Below, in pieces: positions 34,841 through 43,742 of a DNA stretch of 61,719 bases; positions within the stretch are counted from its first letter, which is position 1; every line of letters begins with the position of its first letter. The stretch is from Actinomycetota bacterium (GTDB lineage: Bacteria; Actinomycetota; Thermoleophilia; Gaiellales; Gaiellaceae). The notes under the pieces were generated by a model, which did no database searches, was not told where the DNA came from, and was given only the letters and a program-made list of their open reading frames with translations. Position numbers and translations under genes: made by a program. Location: NCBI GenBank assembly GCA_003134505.1, contig PLBK01000037.1, forward strand, positions 89,534 to 151,252. The letters run 5' to 3'.

Positions 34841-36088
34841 TCATGGCAGGTTCAGGAGCAGGTCGGCATACTCGCGGACGCGCGAGCGTCGGTCGAGCCG
34901 GTCGCGCACGTCCTCCGGCAGCGGCGCCCCGTTCAGCGAGCCCGCCTGCCAGCGATCGTGGAGGCCCGCGAGCCCCTCGCGGATCGCGGTCACGTCCTCG
35001 GGAGCCGCGACCACGCCCGTCCCGACCTCGCCGATCAGCTCGGCGGCGGCTCCGTCCGGGGGCACGACCGCGAGGATCGGCCGCTCGGCCGCGAGGTACT
35101 CGAACACCTTGCCCGAGAGCACCCCTCGGCCGCGGCCGCCCGCCTCCGGGATCAGCAGGAGCAGCGCGTCGGAGGAGCGCTGGAGCTCCAGCGCCCGGCG
35201 GTGCGAGGTGTAGGGGTGGAGCTCGAGCCGGTCGCCGAGGCCGAGCCCTTCGGCCCACTCGCGATCGGCCGGACGGAAGTCGCCGACGAAGCGCGCCACG
35301 ACGTCGAGCTTCGAGTCGGCGAGCGCCTGCAGGAACGGGCGCGGGCTGCGCTTGCCGAAGAAGCTGCCCGCGTGCGTGATCGTGAACCGGTCGCCGCGCC
35401 GGTACTCGAGGCCGGCGAAGTCGTCGAAGTCGCAGCCGTTCGGGATCGTCGTCACCTCTGCGCGCGGCTCGAGCGAACGCGTCTCCTCCGAGATCGCCTC
35501 CGCGGCGGTGACGATCGCGTCCGCCGATCGCGCGACGAGCCGTGCGATCGCCTCCCCGGTCTTCTCCTTCGTGCGGACCGCCAGGCTGTCGGTGCGCCGG
35601 TGCGGATGGGCCGCGATCGAGTCCCGGAGGTCGGCCACCCAGCGCACCCCCGTCAGCCTCTTGACCGAGGCACCGATCAGGTGGATCGAGTTCGGAGGCG
35701 ACGTGGTGATCACGGCGTCGATCCCCTCCTGCTTGACGATCCGCGTCGCCGCCGGGATCGCGGTCAGGTTCCAGCTGACGTTCTCGTCCGGCACGAGCAG
35801 GCGGCGACCGAACAGCCTGGCCTGCGCCGCGAACCGCTCGAGGCCCTCGGTGCCGTGCAGCTCGTCGGCCGGGCGCTTCCCCGTCGGGCCGAAGTACTGC
35901 GCCCGGTGCACCCAGGCCTGCGTCGGCGGAGCGAGCTCGTCGTCGCGGTGCACCCACTTCGGATCGTCCGGAGCGAGCACGTGCGTCTCGATCCCATAGG
36001 CGGGCAGGTGTGTGGCGAGCTTCAGCGGCCGCTGGACGCCCCCACCCCCGGCGGGAGGGAAGTAGAGGGTGACCAGGAGGACCTTCAC
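34841..36088 (-). CDS. Glycosyltransferase family 4
   Basis: 415 residues. The N-terminus LLVTLYFPPAGGGGVQRPLKLATHLPAYGIETHVLAPDDPKW is the acceptor domain of a GT4 subgroup common in exopolysaccharide loci. DAVITTSPPNSIHLIGASVKRLTGVRWVADLRDSI and IPNGCDFDDFAGL mark the hinge. The donor domain has THAGSFFGKRSPRPFLQAL, LLIPEAGGRGRGVLSGKVFEYLAAERPILAVVPPDGAAAELI. Start ATG overlaps the GNAT stop as ATGA. It is cytoplasmic and adds a sugar whose identity is not predictable. Confidence 0.92.
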   Translation of the reverse strand: MKVLLVTLYFPPAGGGGVQRPLKLATHLPAYGIETHVLAPDDPKWVHRDDELAPPTQAWVHRAQYFGPTGKRPADELHGTEGLERFAAQARLFGRRLLVPDENVSWNLTAIPAATRIVKQEGIDAVITTSPPNSIHLIGASVKRLTGVRWVADLRDSIAAHPHRRTDSLAVRTKEKTGEAIARLVARSADAIVTAAEAISEETRSLEPRAEVTTIPNGCDFDDFAGLEYRRGDRFTITHAGSFFGKRSPRPFLQALADSKLDVVARFVGDFRPADREWAEGLGLGDRLELHPYTSHRRALELQRSSDALLLLIPEAGGRGRGVLSGKVFEYLAAERPILAVVPPDGAAAELIGEVGTGVVAAPEDVTAIREGLAGLHDRWQAGSLNGAPLPEDVRDRLDRRSRVREYADLLLNLP

Positions 36089-36594
36089 GCCGCCTCGATG
36101 GTAGTCGGGCGCGGCAGGCGGAAGACGCGCATACGGTCGCCGGACCGGGTCGTTCCCTCACCGTCGTCGCGCATGCCGAGCTTGGCGGCGATGCGGAGCG
36201 AGGCGGCGTTCTCGGGGCGGACGTAGGCGACGACGTGCGGCGGTCTCGCTCGCGCGAACACGTCGTCGAGCGCGGCGCGCGCTGCCTCGGTCGCCACGCC
36301 GTCGCCACGCCGCTCGGGCGCGACGCTCCAGCCGATCTCGACCTCATCCGGCTCGATGCCGCCGATGCCCGGGCCGGCGAAGTGGACCTCGAGCACGCCG
36401 ATCGCGTCCTCCGAGCCCCGTTCGAGGATCGCCCAAGGCCCGAAGCCGTGCGCGGCCCAGTGCTCGACCGCCTGCTCCAGCTCGCGGGCCGCGCTTTCCG
36501 CCCTGACCCGGAGCCGCCTGTAGAGGTCGACGTCGCCGTGCCCGAGCGGCCGCAGCGCGAGTCGCTCCGTCTCGACGCGCTCGCGCCACTCCAC
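36085..36594 (-). CDS. GNAT-family N-acetyltransferase (RimJ/RimL-like)
   Basis: 169 residues, Acetyltransf_3 type. TERLALRPLGHGDVDLYRRL at the start, EIGWSVAPERRGDGVATEAARAALDDVFARA as the acetyl-CoA loop (R-x-x-G-x-A), and VVAYVRPENAASLRIAAKLGMRDDGE as the last motif. It uses acetyl-CoA to acetylate an amine, either on a sugar of the locus or on a protein N-terminus as RimJ does. It is coupled to the following GT4 gene and divergent from the methyltransferase gene 46 bp away. Confidence 0.9.
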   Translation of the reverse strand: MEWRERVETERLALRPLGHGDVDLYRRLRVRAESAARELEQAVEHWAAHGFGPWAILERGSEDAIGVLEVHFAGPGIGGIEPDEVEIGWSVAPERRGDGVATEAARAALDDVFARARPPHVVAYVRPENAASLRIAAKLGMRDDGEGTTRSGDRMRVFRLPRPTTIEAA

Positions 36595-36640
36595 CGCCGC
36601 AGCCTACTCCCGGCCGGGAGCGGTAGGTCAGACTGGGCCG

Positions 36641-37324
36641 ATGCGGCTGCCAGCGTTCCGCCGGGCCCCGGCCGAGTACGACGAGCGGTTCGTCGACACG
36701 ATGGCGTCCGAGTACCTCGAGCAGACGCCGTGGACGAAGCTGCGCCTCGAGGCGGTTCGCTCGCTCGTCGAGCCGGCACCCGGGGAGCGGGTGCTCGACC
36801 TCGGCTGCGCGGCCGGGGCGATCTCGCACTTCCTCGCCGGCCTCGGATGCGAGACGGTGGGCGTCGACGCGGAGCCGCGGTCGATCGAGAAGGCGCACGA
36901 GCTCTTCCCCGGCCTGAGCTTCCAGCTCGCGAACGTCGCCCGGCTCCCGTTCGAGGACGGCTCGTTCGACAAGGCCGTCGCGGCCGACCTCGTCGAGCAC
37001 CTCGACGACGCGACGTTCCGGGCCATGCTCCGCGAGACGCGCCGCGTGCTGCGGCCGGGCGGCACGCTCTCGATCTACACGCCGAACCCGCGGCACCCGA
37101 TCGAGCGTCTGAAGGCACGCGACCTCGTGCTCGCGCAGAACCCGACCCACATCGGGCTGCGCGACGCGGAGACGCTCGAGCGGATGCTGCGCGAGGCCGG
37201 GTTCGAGGTCGACCGCAGCGACTGGCGCCCGAGCTTCATCCGCGGGCTCCGGCTAGTCGAGCGAGCCGGCGGCGGACGGGTCGAGTCGCTGCGCTACCGG
37301 CTCTGCGTCAGGGGGAGACGGTAA
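36641..37324 (+). CDS. SAM-dependent methyltransferase (Methyltransf_11 type)
   Basis: 227 residues. ERVLDLGCAAGAISHFLAGLGCETVGVDAEPRSIEKAHELFP is motif I and II, and VARLPFEDGSFDKAVAADLVEHLDDATFRAMLRETRRVLRPGGTLSIYTPNPRHPIERLKAR covers motifs III and IV. IGLRDAETLERMLREAGFEVD is typical of the family's C-terminus. It is the only plus-strand gene between two minus-strand operons. Substrate unknown; a sugar or lipid hydroxyl is inferred from context. Its last 31 bp overlap the convergent membrane protein gene. Confidence 0.92.
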   Translation: MRLPAFRRAPAEYDERFVDTMASEYLEQTPWTKLRLEAVRSLVEPAPGERVLDLGCAAGAISHFLAGLGCETVGVDAEPRSIEKAHELFPGLSFQLANVARLPFEDGSFDKAVAADLVEHLDDATFRAMLRETRRVLRPGGTLSIYTPNPRHPIERLKARDLVLAQNPTHIGLRDAETLERMLREAGFEVDRSDWRPSFIRGLRLVERAGGGRVESLRYRLCVRGRR

Positions 37325-39318
37325 AGGACGAACTGCGAGTCGCGATAGAGCTGCGGCAGGCCGAGGTGCGGCGCCCGCCGGCCGAGGTCGAGGACGACGA
37401 ACTGGGCGTGGTAGCGTCGCGGGATCGCGAGATCGCCGGTTCGCAGGAACGCGAGCGCGTCGTTGCGCCGCGCGAACGGGCGGTTCGGCTTCGTGTCCGC
37501 GACGTGTCCGGGCGGCGCGGCGTTGATGTACACGGGCACGGCCGCGGCGATGCGGTAGGCCGTCGAGTCGTCCGAGAAGACGACCGCGCCCTTCGGCACG
37601 TAGCGGTGCAGCGCCCGGACGAGGCCGGGGGTCAGGCCGCGCGGGGCGGGCGGGGCGCTCCAGTGCGAGAACCCCGAGACGACGGCCGGGAGGACGAACA
37701 GCGTCGCCGCGAGCGCCGTCAGGCTCCCGGGCCGGTCGAGCACGCCCCGCTCGGGCCGGGCGAGCACCGCCGCGACGAGCGCGCCCGCTCCCCCGACGGC
37801 TGCGATCCAGGTCGCGAGCGCGGGCCCGCCGTCCCCCGGCGAGCCGCCGAAGTCACCCGGCCACGCGAGCTGCAGCCCGATGCCCGCGCCGAGCGCGACC
37901 GGCAGCACCCACCCGCCGAGCCGCCGCGAGAGCACGGCAGCGCCGCCGGCGAAGGCGAACGCGAACGGCACGAAGCCGACGGCGCGGCGCGCCTGCGAGA
38001 GCGAGACGACGTCCGAGAAGGTCGTGAAGAACGGCGGCACGAGCGTCAGCGCGGCGACCGTCACCGTCCCGCCGAGCACGAACGCGGCCCACCGCCGCCT
38101 GCGCGCGAGGCCGGCGAGCGGCACGGCGACGAGCGCCGCCACCGCAACCGCACCGGTGCGGGCGAACAGCTCGGCGGCGACCCGGTAGCTGTGCAGCGAG
38201 TAGACGACGAGCTGGTCGCCGTAGTGCTTGAGGTTCTGTGCCAGCTCGGCGTCGGAGGGATTGTGCGATGCGGTCTCGCGCACGATCGGCAGGAGCCACA
38301 GCGAGACGGCGCCGGCCGGCAGGACGAGGGCGGCCAGCGCCGCGACGCCGCGCTTCACCTCGGCCCGCACGAGCAGCGCCCGGGCGGCCACGTACCCGCC
38401 GAGCGGGATCAGCACGTAGAGCGCGTACGTGGGATGGACGAACGCCAGTGCCAGGCCCCCGGCCGCCAGCGTGGCGGCGCCGGACCGCGACGGCCGCCGC
38501 ACGAACCAGAAGAAGAGCGCGATCACCACGGGCACGAGCAGCTGCCGTGCCGCCGTCGCCGGCAGCGCCAGGAACACGTACGAGCCGCCGTGGCCGCCGG
38601 CGAGCGCGAAGAGCGCGACGGTCGCGAGCAGCGCGGCGAAGGCCGCCGAGCGGCTCCGGAACACGGCCACGCCGGACTCGTAGACGGCGGCGAACGCGAG
38701 CGGGCAGAGCATGCTCGCCTCGTGCAGCAGCACCCGGCCGGGCTCCACCCCGCCGAGCCGCGACACGAACGCGAGCAGCAGGTGCCAGAGCGGGAACGCG
38801 TAACCGGGATGGAGCCCGCCGTCCTTGAACTCGTCGAGCGTCCGCAGGTGGAGGTCGGAGAACGCGAGCAGCTTCCGCACGCGCGCGAGGTGGAAGAGCG
38901 CGTCGCCGTCCAGCGTTCCCGCCACGTGCCAGAGCAGCGCCCCGAGCAGGACGCCGAGCAGGATCACGCTCGCCGGGCGCCGCCGCGGCACCCACTGCTT
39001 TCGCAGGAGCACGACCGCCAGCGCCGCCGCCCCGAGCAACGCATAGAGCCCGATCGCCAGGTCGAGCGATCCGTGGACCGCGAACACGATCGCGCCGGCG
39101 CCGAAGATGCCCGCCAGGCTCCACGCGAGCGTCGCCGAGACGCTCGGCCGGCCGAGCGCGCGCGCGAGCAACGAGCCCGGCAGGAGCACGACCAGCGTCG
39201 CGGCCGCGAGCTTCAGGTACAGGCCGAGGCCGGAGTCGGGCAGGACACGCGCGATCGCGAGCGCGGGCAGCAGGAAGAGCTCGCGCGGCAGGCGGTCGAG
39301 GCGCGCGCGGCCGATCAC
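37294..39318 (-). CDS. Large multi-pass membrane protein, GT-C-like
   Basis: 674 residues, about 16 membrane helices and a soluble C-terminal domain of about 110 residues. The loop after helix 4 contains TLDGDALFHLARVRKLLAFSDLHLRTLDEFKDGGLHPGYAFPLWHLLLAFVSRLGG; an acidic D-x-D plus this layout resembles GT-C enzymes of the DUF6541/Alg9-like kind. It probably uses lipid-linked sugar on the outer face. The GTG overlaps the upstream stop (GTGA). It ends the ArnC/DegT operon. Function beyond GT-C-like is not assigned. Confidence 0.82.
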   Translation of the reverse strand: MIGRARLDRLPRELFLLPALAIARVLPDSGLGLYLKLAAATLVVLLPGSLLARALGRPSVSATLAWSLAGIFGAGAIVFAVHGSLDLAIGLYALLGAAALAVVLLRKQWVPRRRPASVILLGVLLGALLWHVAGTLDGDALFHLARVRKLLAFSDLHLRTLDEFKDGGLHPGYAFPLWHLLLAFVSRLGGVEPGRVLLHEASMLCPLAFAAVYESGVAVFRSRSAAFAALLATVALFALAGGHGGSYVFLALPATAARQLLVPVVIALFFWFVRRPSRSGAATLAAGGLALAFVHPTYALYVLIPLGGYVAARALLVRAEVKRGVAALAALVLPAGAVSLWLLPIVRETASHNPSDAELAQNLKHYGDQLVVYSLHSYRVAAELFARTGAVAVAALVAVPLAGLARRRRWAAFVLGGTVTVAALTLVPPFFTTFSDVVSLSQARRAVGFVPFAFAFAGGAAVLSRRLGGWVLPVALGAGIGLQLAWPGDFGGSPGDGGPALATWIAAVGGAGALVAAVLARPERGVLDRPGSLTALAATLFVLPAVVSGFSHWSAPPAPRGLTPGLVRALHRYVPKGAVVFSDDSTAYRIAAAVPVYINAAPPGHVADTKPNRPFARRNDALAFLRTGDLAIPRRYHAQFVVLDLGRRAPHLGLPQLYRDSQFVLYRLPLTQSR

Positions 39319-40232
39319 GCGCGCGGGGCGGTGAGCAGGGTCTGCGCCGACCCGGACGCGAGCCAGCCCGCCGCGTCGCGGTACATGCGGCCGCGCTCAC
39401 CCGGGAACAGCGCCCCGCGGAGCCTGAGCGCCGCTAGCAGCAGCCGCCGCGCCCGCTCGGCCTCGGCCGGCCCGCGATGCTTGGCCAGGAAGCGGAGGTG
39501 GCCGCGCAGGTTCTCGGTGAACATCCGCCCCCCGTGGGACGCGCCGCCGACGTGCACGAACTCGGCGCCCGGAAAGAAGAGCACCTTCCAGCCCGCCTGG
39601 CGGAAGCGGTAACACCAGTCGGTCTCCTCGGAGAACAGGAAGAAGTCCTCGTCGAGCGGCCCGACCTGCTCGATCGCCTCGCGTCGGACAAGCATCGCCG
39701 AGCCCATCACGAACTCGGCCTCGCGCACGCGGTCGTGCTCGAACCCGCCCGCGTAGAAGGCGTTCAGGGCCTGCGAGTGGGGCGCCAGCTTGCGCAGGAA
39801 GAAGTACTCGGTCGCGAGCCGCCACAGCGTCGGGAAGCCGCGCACCGAGCGCTGGAGCGAGCCGTCGGTGTTCAGGAGCTTCGGGCCGACCACTGCAGCC
39901 TTCGGCTGCCCTTCGGCGAAGGCGAGCAGCCGCTGGATGCCGTCGCCGACCGCCCATGCGTCGGCGTTCAGGATCAGGACGAACGGGCTCGAGGTCTCGC
40001 GGATGCCGCGGTTCCAGCCGGCGGCCAGGCCGAGGTTCTCCTGCTCGACCACCCGGAGCTCGTGGAAGCGCTCCGTGACGAGCGCCAGCGTCCCGTCCGT
40101 CGACCCGTGGTCGACCACGACCGTCTCGTAGCCTGCGACGCTCTGGAGGCACTGCTCGATGTAGGGCAGCGCGTTATACGTGACGACCACGGCGCTGACC
40201 GAGCCTCGCGTCCCTGGCCGGCGTTCGCTCAC
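39315..40232 (-). CDS. GT2 glycosyltransferase, rhamnosyltransferase-like
   Basis: 305 residues. SAVVVTYNALPYIEQCLQSV, VVVDHGSTDGTLALV, NLGLAAGWNRGIRETSSPFVLILNADAWAV carry the GT-A core, with N-A-D replacing the DxD as in WbbL-type rhamnosyltransferases. AEFVMGSAMLVRREAIEQVGPLDEDFFLFSEETDWCYRFRQAGW is the acceptor-side ED motif, and VGGASHG follows. A rhamnosyltransferase-like role is typical for this subgroup but unproven. Start GTG at 40232. It is separated from the upstream flippase-like gene by a 150-bp region with a long imperfect hairpin. Confidence 0.92.
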   Translation of the reverse strand: MSERRPGTRGSVSAVVVTYNALPYIEQCLQSVAGYETVVVDHGSTDGTLALVTERFHELRVVEQENLGLAAGWNRGIRETSSPFVLILNADAWAVGDGIQRLLAFAEGQPKAAVVGPKLLNTDGSLQRSVRGFPTLWRLATEYFFLRKLAPHSQALNAFYAGGFEHDRVREAEFVMGSAMLVRREAIEQVGPLDEDFFLFSEETDWCYRFRQAGWKVLFFPGAEFVHVGGASHGGRMFTENLRGHLRFLAKHRGPAEAERARRLLLAALRLRGALFPGERGRMYRDAAGWLASGSAQTLLTAPRA

Positions 40233-40264
40233 GGCTGGCAGAGCCAGCCTCCGCGAACGCCTGA

Positions 40265-40357
40265 CGCCGCTGGCGGCAGGATGCGGCGCGCGAGGCGCTT
40301 GTCCGTGCTTCTTGCACTGTCCTGCGCGCCTCGCGCTTGCCTCCTTTGCCAGCGGCG
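40265..40357. repeat. Long imperfect inverted repeat (stem-loop) inside an operon
   Basis: The outer arms CGCCGCTGGC and GCCAGCGGCG pair over 10 bp. After an 11 by 11 base internal loop, inner arms GCGCGAGGCGC and GCGCCTCGCGC pair over 11 bp, leaving a loop of about 25 bases. No T-run follows on either strand. It fills most of the 40233-40382 gap between two same-strand genes, so it could attenuate or stabilise the message, or be a remnant of a small mobile repeat. Confidence 0.65.
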
Positions 40358-40382
40358 CCCCAGGAACACGAGGCTCTCCCAG

Positions 40383-41366
40383 TCAGGCATCCGGAACGGT
40401 CGAGCTGGCCGGCCTCAGGCTCTCCCACGCGAGGATGGCCGCGCCCGGCAGCGCGAGCGCGAAGGTGACGACGAAGAACAGGAAGCCGGTGGCGAACGCG
40501 CGGCTGGCATTCACGTGCAGCTGGCCGAGGAAGCTGACGAAGAACGCCTCCCTCACGGCCAGCCCGTTGATCGTGAACGGCACCAGCAGGACGAGGAAGA
40601 GCAGCGGGCCCATCACGTAGTAGGGACGGGGCGACAGGTCGACGCCGACGGCCTTGCCGGCCGCCCAGATCGACAGCACGCGCACGGCCTGGACGCAGAC
40701 CGTCAGGAGCATCACGCCGATCAGCAGGTTCGCGTGCTCGCGGTAGCCGTGGATACCTTCGTACGCGGCTCGCAGCGGCCGCTCGAGCCTGAGGCGGCGG
40801 ACGATCGGCAGCGTGCGCGCGAGCGGGCCCCGTGCCCGCCGGGCGAACAGCGCGAAGGCGAGGACCGCTGAGCCGACGACGAACGCGAGCTCGACCCAGA
40901 GATACCCGCCGACGTCGTAGTGGCCGACGGCGAGCGCGAACCCGATCGCCGCCAGGATCAGGGTCGCGACGCCGCCGAGCACGCGCTCGAGCAGCACGGA
41001 GCCGGCGACCGGGCCGCCGTTACCGGGATGGCGCCTCGACGTCTCGAACATCCGCCAGCCGTCGCCACCGATCGACGTGGGCAGGACCTGCCCGACCGTG
41101 TACGAGGTGTAGTAGGCACGGACGAGCCAGGGCAGGTCGTCGCGGATCCCGCGCGCCCGCAGGAGCTGCTGCCACCGCCAGGCCATGGGCCAGACGGACA
41201 GGCCCATGATCGCCACCGCGCCGAGGAAGTAGCCGACCTTCGCGTGCCCGAGGATGTGGACCGTCTTGCCGACGTTGATCTGCCAGAGGATGTAGGTGAT
41301 GCACAGGCCGGTGACGACGAGCCCGACGGCGGCCTTCAGGCCCCGCTTGCGCAGCAGCTCGCGCAC
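40383..41366 (-). CDS. Flippase-like membrane protein (LPG synthase TM-region family)
   Basis: 327 residues with about eight membrane helices in the order of the lysylphosphatidylglycerol synthetase TM region/UPF0104 (AglD-related) family. Conserved family segments include WRWQQLLRARG, YYTSYTVGQVLPTSIGGDGWRMFETSRR and LLVPFTINGLAVREAFFVSFLGQL. Members are proposed flippases for lipid-linked sugars. Its GTG shares one base with the aminotransferase stop (TAGTG), so the two are coupled. It could move the amino-sugar lipid made by this operon across the membrane. Confidence 0.88.
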   Translation of the reverse strand: MRELLRKRGLKAAVGLVVTGLCITYILWQINVGKTVHILGHAKVGYFLGAVAIMGLSVWPMAWRWQQLLRARGIRDDLPWLVRAYYTSYTVGQVLPTSIGGDGWRMFETSRRHPGNGGPVAGSVLLERVLGGVATLILAAIGFALAVGHYDVGGYLWVELAFVVGSAVLAFALFARRARGPLARTLPIVRRLRLERPLRAAYEGIHGYREHANLLIGVMLLTVCVQAVRVLSIWAAGKAVGVDLSPRPYYVMGPLLFLVLLVPFTINGLAVREAFFVSFLGQLHVNASRAFATGFLFFVVTFALALPGAAILAWESLRPASSTVPDA

Positions 41367-42520
41367 TAGCCCACGAACCTCGCGTGCACGCGGCGCAGCG
41401 CGGCGATCGCGTCCTCGATGTCCTCGGCCGAATGGGCGGGCGAGAGCGGCAGCGAGAGGATCTCCTGCCCGGCGCGCTCGGCGACCGGCAAGGGCGGCTG
41501 GTCCGGGTAGAGCTCTCGGTAGGCGCTCAGCCGGTGGACCGGCAGGAAATGGATGCTCGTCCCGATCATCTCGTCGGCCAGCGCGCGCTGGTACTCGTCG
41601 CGCGTCGCGCCGGCCCGCTCCGGGTCGATGCGGACGACGTAGAGGTGCAGCGCGTGCGTGTCGCGCGGGTCGCGCGCGAGCGGCTCGATCCCGTCGAGGT
41701 CTGCGACCGCCGCGTCGTAGGCGGCGACGTGGCGCAGCCGGATCTCGCGGTGCCGCTCGAGCTTGTCGAGCTGGCAGAGCGCGATCGACGAGAGCACATC
41801 GGAGAGGTTGGCCTTGTAGCCCGGGACGGCGATGTCGTACAGCGAGCCGTGTCCGCGCCGCATGATGCGGTTGGCGTCGACGGCGCTCGCGACGGCATCG
41901 TCGTTGGTCGTGATCATGCCGCCCTCGCCCGCGGCGACGTTCTTCGTCGCGTAGAACGAGAAGCAGGTGGCCGCGGAGAGCCCGCCGATCTTGCGGCCCC
42001 GGTACGTGGTCTCGACCGCGTGGGCCGCGTCCTCGACGACGGGCAGGCCGAGCTCCCAGAGGGGGTCGAGGTCGGCCGCCTGCCCCGCCAGGTGCACGGG
42101 CAGGATCGCCTTCGTCCGCGGGCCGACGAGCCGCGCCACCTCGTCCGGGTCGATGTTCAGGTCGCTCTCGCGCACGTCGGCGAAGACAGCACGCGCGCCC
42201 GTATGGACGATCACGTTCGCGGTCGCGGGCCACGTGATCGGGGTCGTGATCACCTCGTCGCCGGGACCGATGCCGAGCGCGACGAGGGCGAGATGAAGCG
42301 CGGCCGTCCCGGACGTGACCGCCAGCGCGTGCTTCGCCTCGACGTACTCGGCGAAGCGGCGCTCGAGCTCCGCCGTCCGCGGCCCGGTGGTGAGCCAGCC
42401 CGAGCGCAGCGTCTCGGTGACGGCCTCGATCTCCTCCTCGCCGATCGCCGGCGGCTGGAAGGAGAGGAAGGTCTCGCGCCGCTCGCGCGTCGCTGCTTCG
42501 TCAGACGAGAGCTTCGGCAT
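41366..42520 (-). CDS. DegT/DnrJ/EryC1/ArnB-family sugar aminotransferase
   Basis: 384 residues. PLP-dependent type I fold: ALAVTSGTAALHLALVALGIGPGDEVITTPITWPATANVI, VEDAAHAVETTYRGRKIGGLSAATCFSFYATKNVAAGEGGMITTND with the PLP Lys in ATKN, and RRGHGSLYDIAVPGYKANLSDVLSSIALCQLDKLE. It converts a keto-sugar nucleotide to the amino sugar with Glu as donor. The dehydratase two genes upstream is the likely source of the 4-keto substrate. It overlaps the ATP-grasp gene by 20 bp. Confidence 0.95.
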   Translation of the reverse strand: MPKLSSDEAATRERRETFLSFQPPAIGEEEIEAVTETLRSGWLTTGPRTAELERRFAEYVEAKHALAVTSGTAALHLALVALGIGPGDEVITTPITWPATANVIVHTGARAVFADVRESDLNIDPDEVARLVGPRTKAILPVHLAGQAADLDPLWELGLPVVEDAAHAVETTYRGRKIGGLSAATCFSFYATKNVAAGEGGMITTNDDAVASAVDANRIMRRGHGSLYDIAVPGYKANLSDVLSSIALCQLDKLERHREIRLRHVAAYDAAVADLDGIEPLARDPRDTHALHLYVVRIDPERAGATRDEYQRALADEMIGTSIHFLPVHRLSAYRELYPDQPPLPVAERAGQEILSLPLSPAHSAEDIEDAIAALRRVHARFVG

Positions 42521-43742
42521 CCGCAGTGACGAAGCGTATTCGCTCCGCCGCGCGAGTCGCCCTTGCGAGCGCCTCCTTGCGGGAGTCGCCGACCGCCAGC
42601 ACGGCCCCGGCCCGGTCGGCGCCGCGGCGGAGCGGCCCGAACACGTGCCCGGGCTCGCGGTAGCTCCGCACCCAGACGACTCCGCTCGATCGCTCCGCCT
42701 CCTCGATCCCCTCGACCGCCTCCAGCACGCCCGGCTCGGGGACGAGGAAGCGCACGCAGGCGCCGCCGGCCTGCTCGTCGGGCACGAACGCCCCGTCGTA
42801 GAGCCGCTCGCCCAGCGCTGCCGAGATCGCGAGCCGGTTCAGGTCGATGCCGAGCGCGGCCTCGCAGAGCTCCGCGTCGTGGCCGCCGCCGAGCCGAGCA
42901 GCGAGCTCGCCGACGCGCGGGCCGTCCGGGCGGACGAGCACCTGCGTATACGTCGGCCCCTCGCGCACCCCGACCGCCGCGGCTGCCGACTCGGCCGCCT
43001 GCACCGCGGCAGCCAGCTCGTCGGGCTCGAGCTCGCTCGGCCACACGTGTGCGAGCGCGACGCCGAAGGCGGGCGGCTCGGCGACAACGCGATCGGTGAC
43101 GCTCAGCGGATGGAAGCGCCCGCCGGCCGAGAACGCGTTCACCGTCACCTCACGACCGGCGACGAGCTCCTCGACGAGCACGACGCTCGAACGTGCGAGC
43201 CCGCGCGCCGTGTCGAACGCCTCCGCAAGCGCGTCGGCGTCCCGCACGAACCCGAGACCCTTCTGCCCCTGCAGGTCGGGCGCCTTGACGACGCAGGGAA
43301 ACCCGAGATCCGCGGCCGCGGCCGACGCCTCCGCCAGGCTCGAGCAGACGCGGTAGCGCGCGTGCGGAACACCGGCGTCCGCGAAGCGCTCCCGCTGGCG
43401 CAGCTTCGACGTCGCCGCCTGTGCGGTCGGCGGATCGAGCGGATGCGCGATCCCGAGCCTTGCCGCCACCCGCGCGGCGATCGCGACCGGGAAGTCGATC
43501 CCCGGCGCCATGATGCCGTCGATCCGCTCGGCGTTCGCGAGCCTGTCGATCGCAGGCTCGTCCTCGACGGACACGATCGCGCGCCGGTCGGCGAACCGGA
43601 AGCCGGGTGCGAGCGGGTCACGGTCGACGGCGATCACGTGCAGCCCGCGCTCGTGCGCCGCCTCGAGCAGGCCGAGCTGCGCCGGCCCCGCCCCTAGGAC
43701 GAGTAACCGCTTGTCACTTGCCGCCGTGCCCCCCTCCACCAC
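42501..43742 (-). CDS. ATP-grasp ligase
   Basis: 413 residues. RLLVLGAGPAQLGLLEAAHERGLHVIAVDRDPLAPGFRFADR is the preATP-grasp domain as in PurK/PurT and carbamoyl-phosphate synthase relatives. PCVVKAPDLQGQKGLGFVRDADAL and SSVVLVEELVAGREVTVNAFS form the ATP-grasp core; GELAARLGGGHDAELCEAALGIDLNRLAI includes the Mg-binding region. Members join a carboxylate to an amine through an acyl phosphate. Between an aminotransferase and a dehydratase, it may acylate the new amino sugar with an amino acid. The GTG start gives a 49-bp overlap with the upstream gene, so a later start is possible. Confidence 0.88.
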   Translation of the reverse strand: MVEGGTAASDKRLLVLGAGPAQLGLLEAAHERGLHVIAVDRDPLAPGFRFADRRAIVSVEDEPAIDRLANAERIDGIMAPGIDFPVAIAARVAARLGIAHPLDPPTAQAATSKLRQRERFADAGVPHARYRVCSSLAEASAAAADLGFPCVVKAPDLQGQKGLGFVRDADALAEAFDTARGLARSSVVLVEELVAGREVTVNAFSAGGRFHPLSVTDRVVAEPPAFGVALAHVWPSELEPDELAAAVQAAESAAAAVGVREGPTYTQVLVRPDGPRVGELAARLGGGHDAELCEAALGIDLNRLAISAALGERLYDGAFVPDEQAGGACVRFLVPEPGVLEAVEGIEEAERSSGVVWVRSYREPGHVFGPLRRGADRAGAVLAVGDSRKEALARATRAAERIRFVTADAEALV

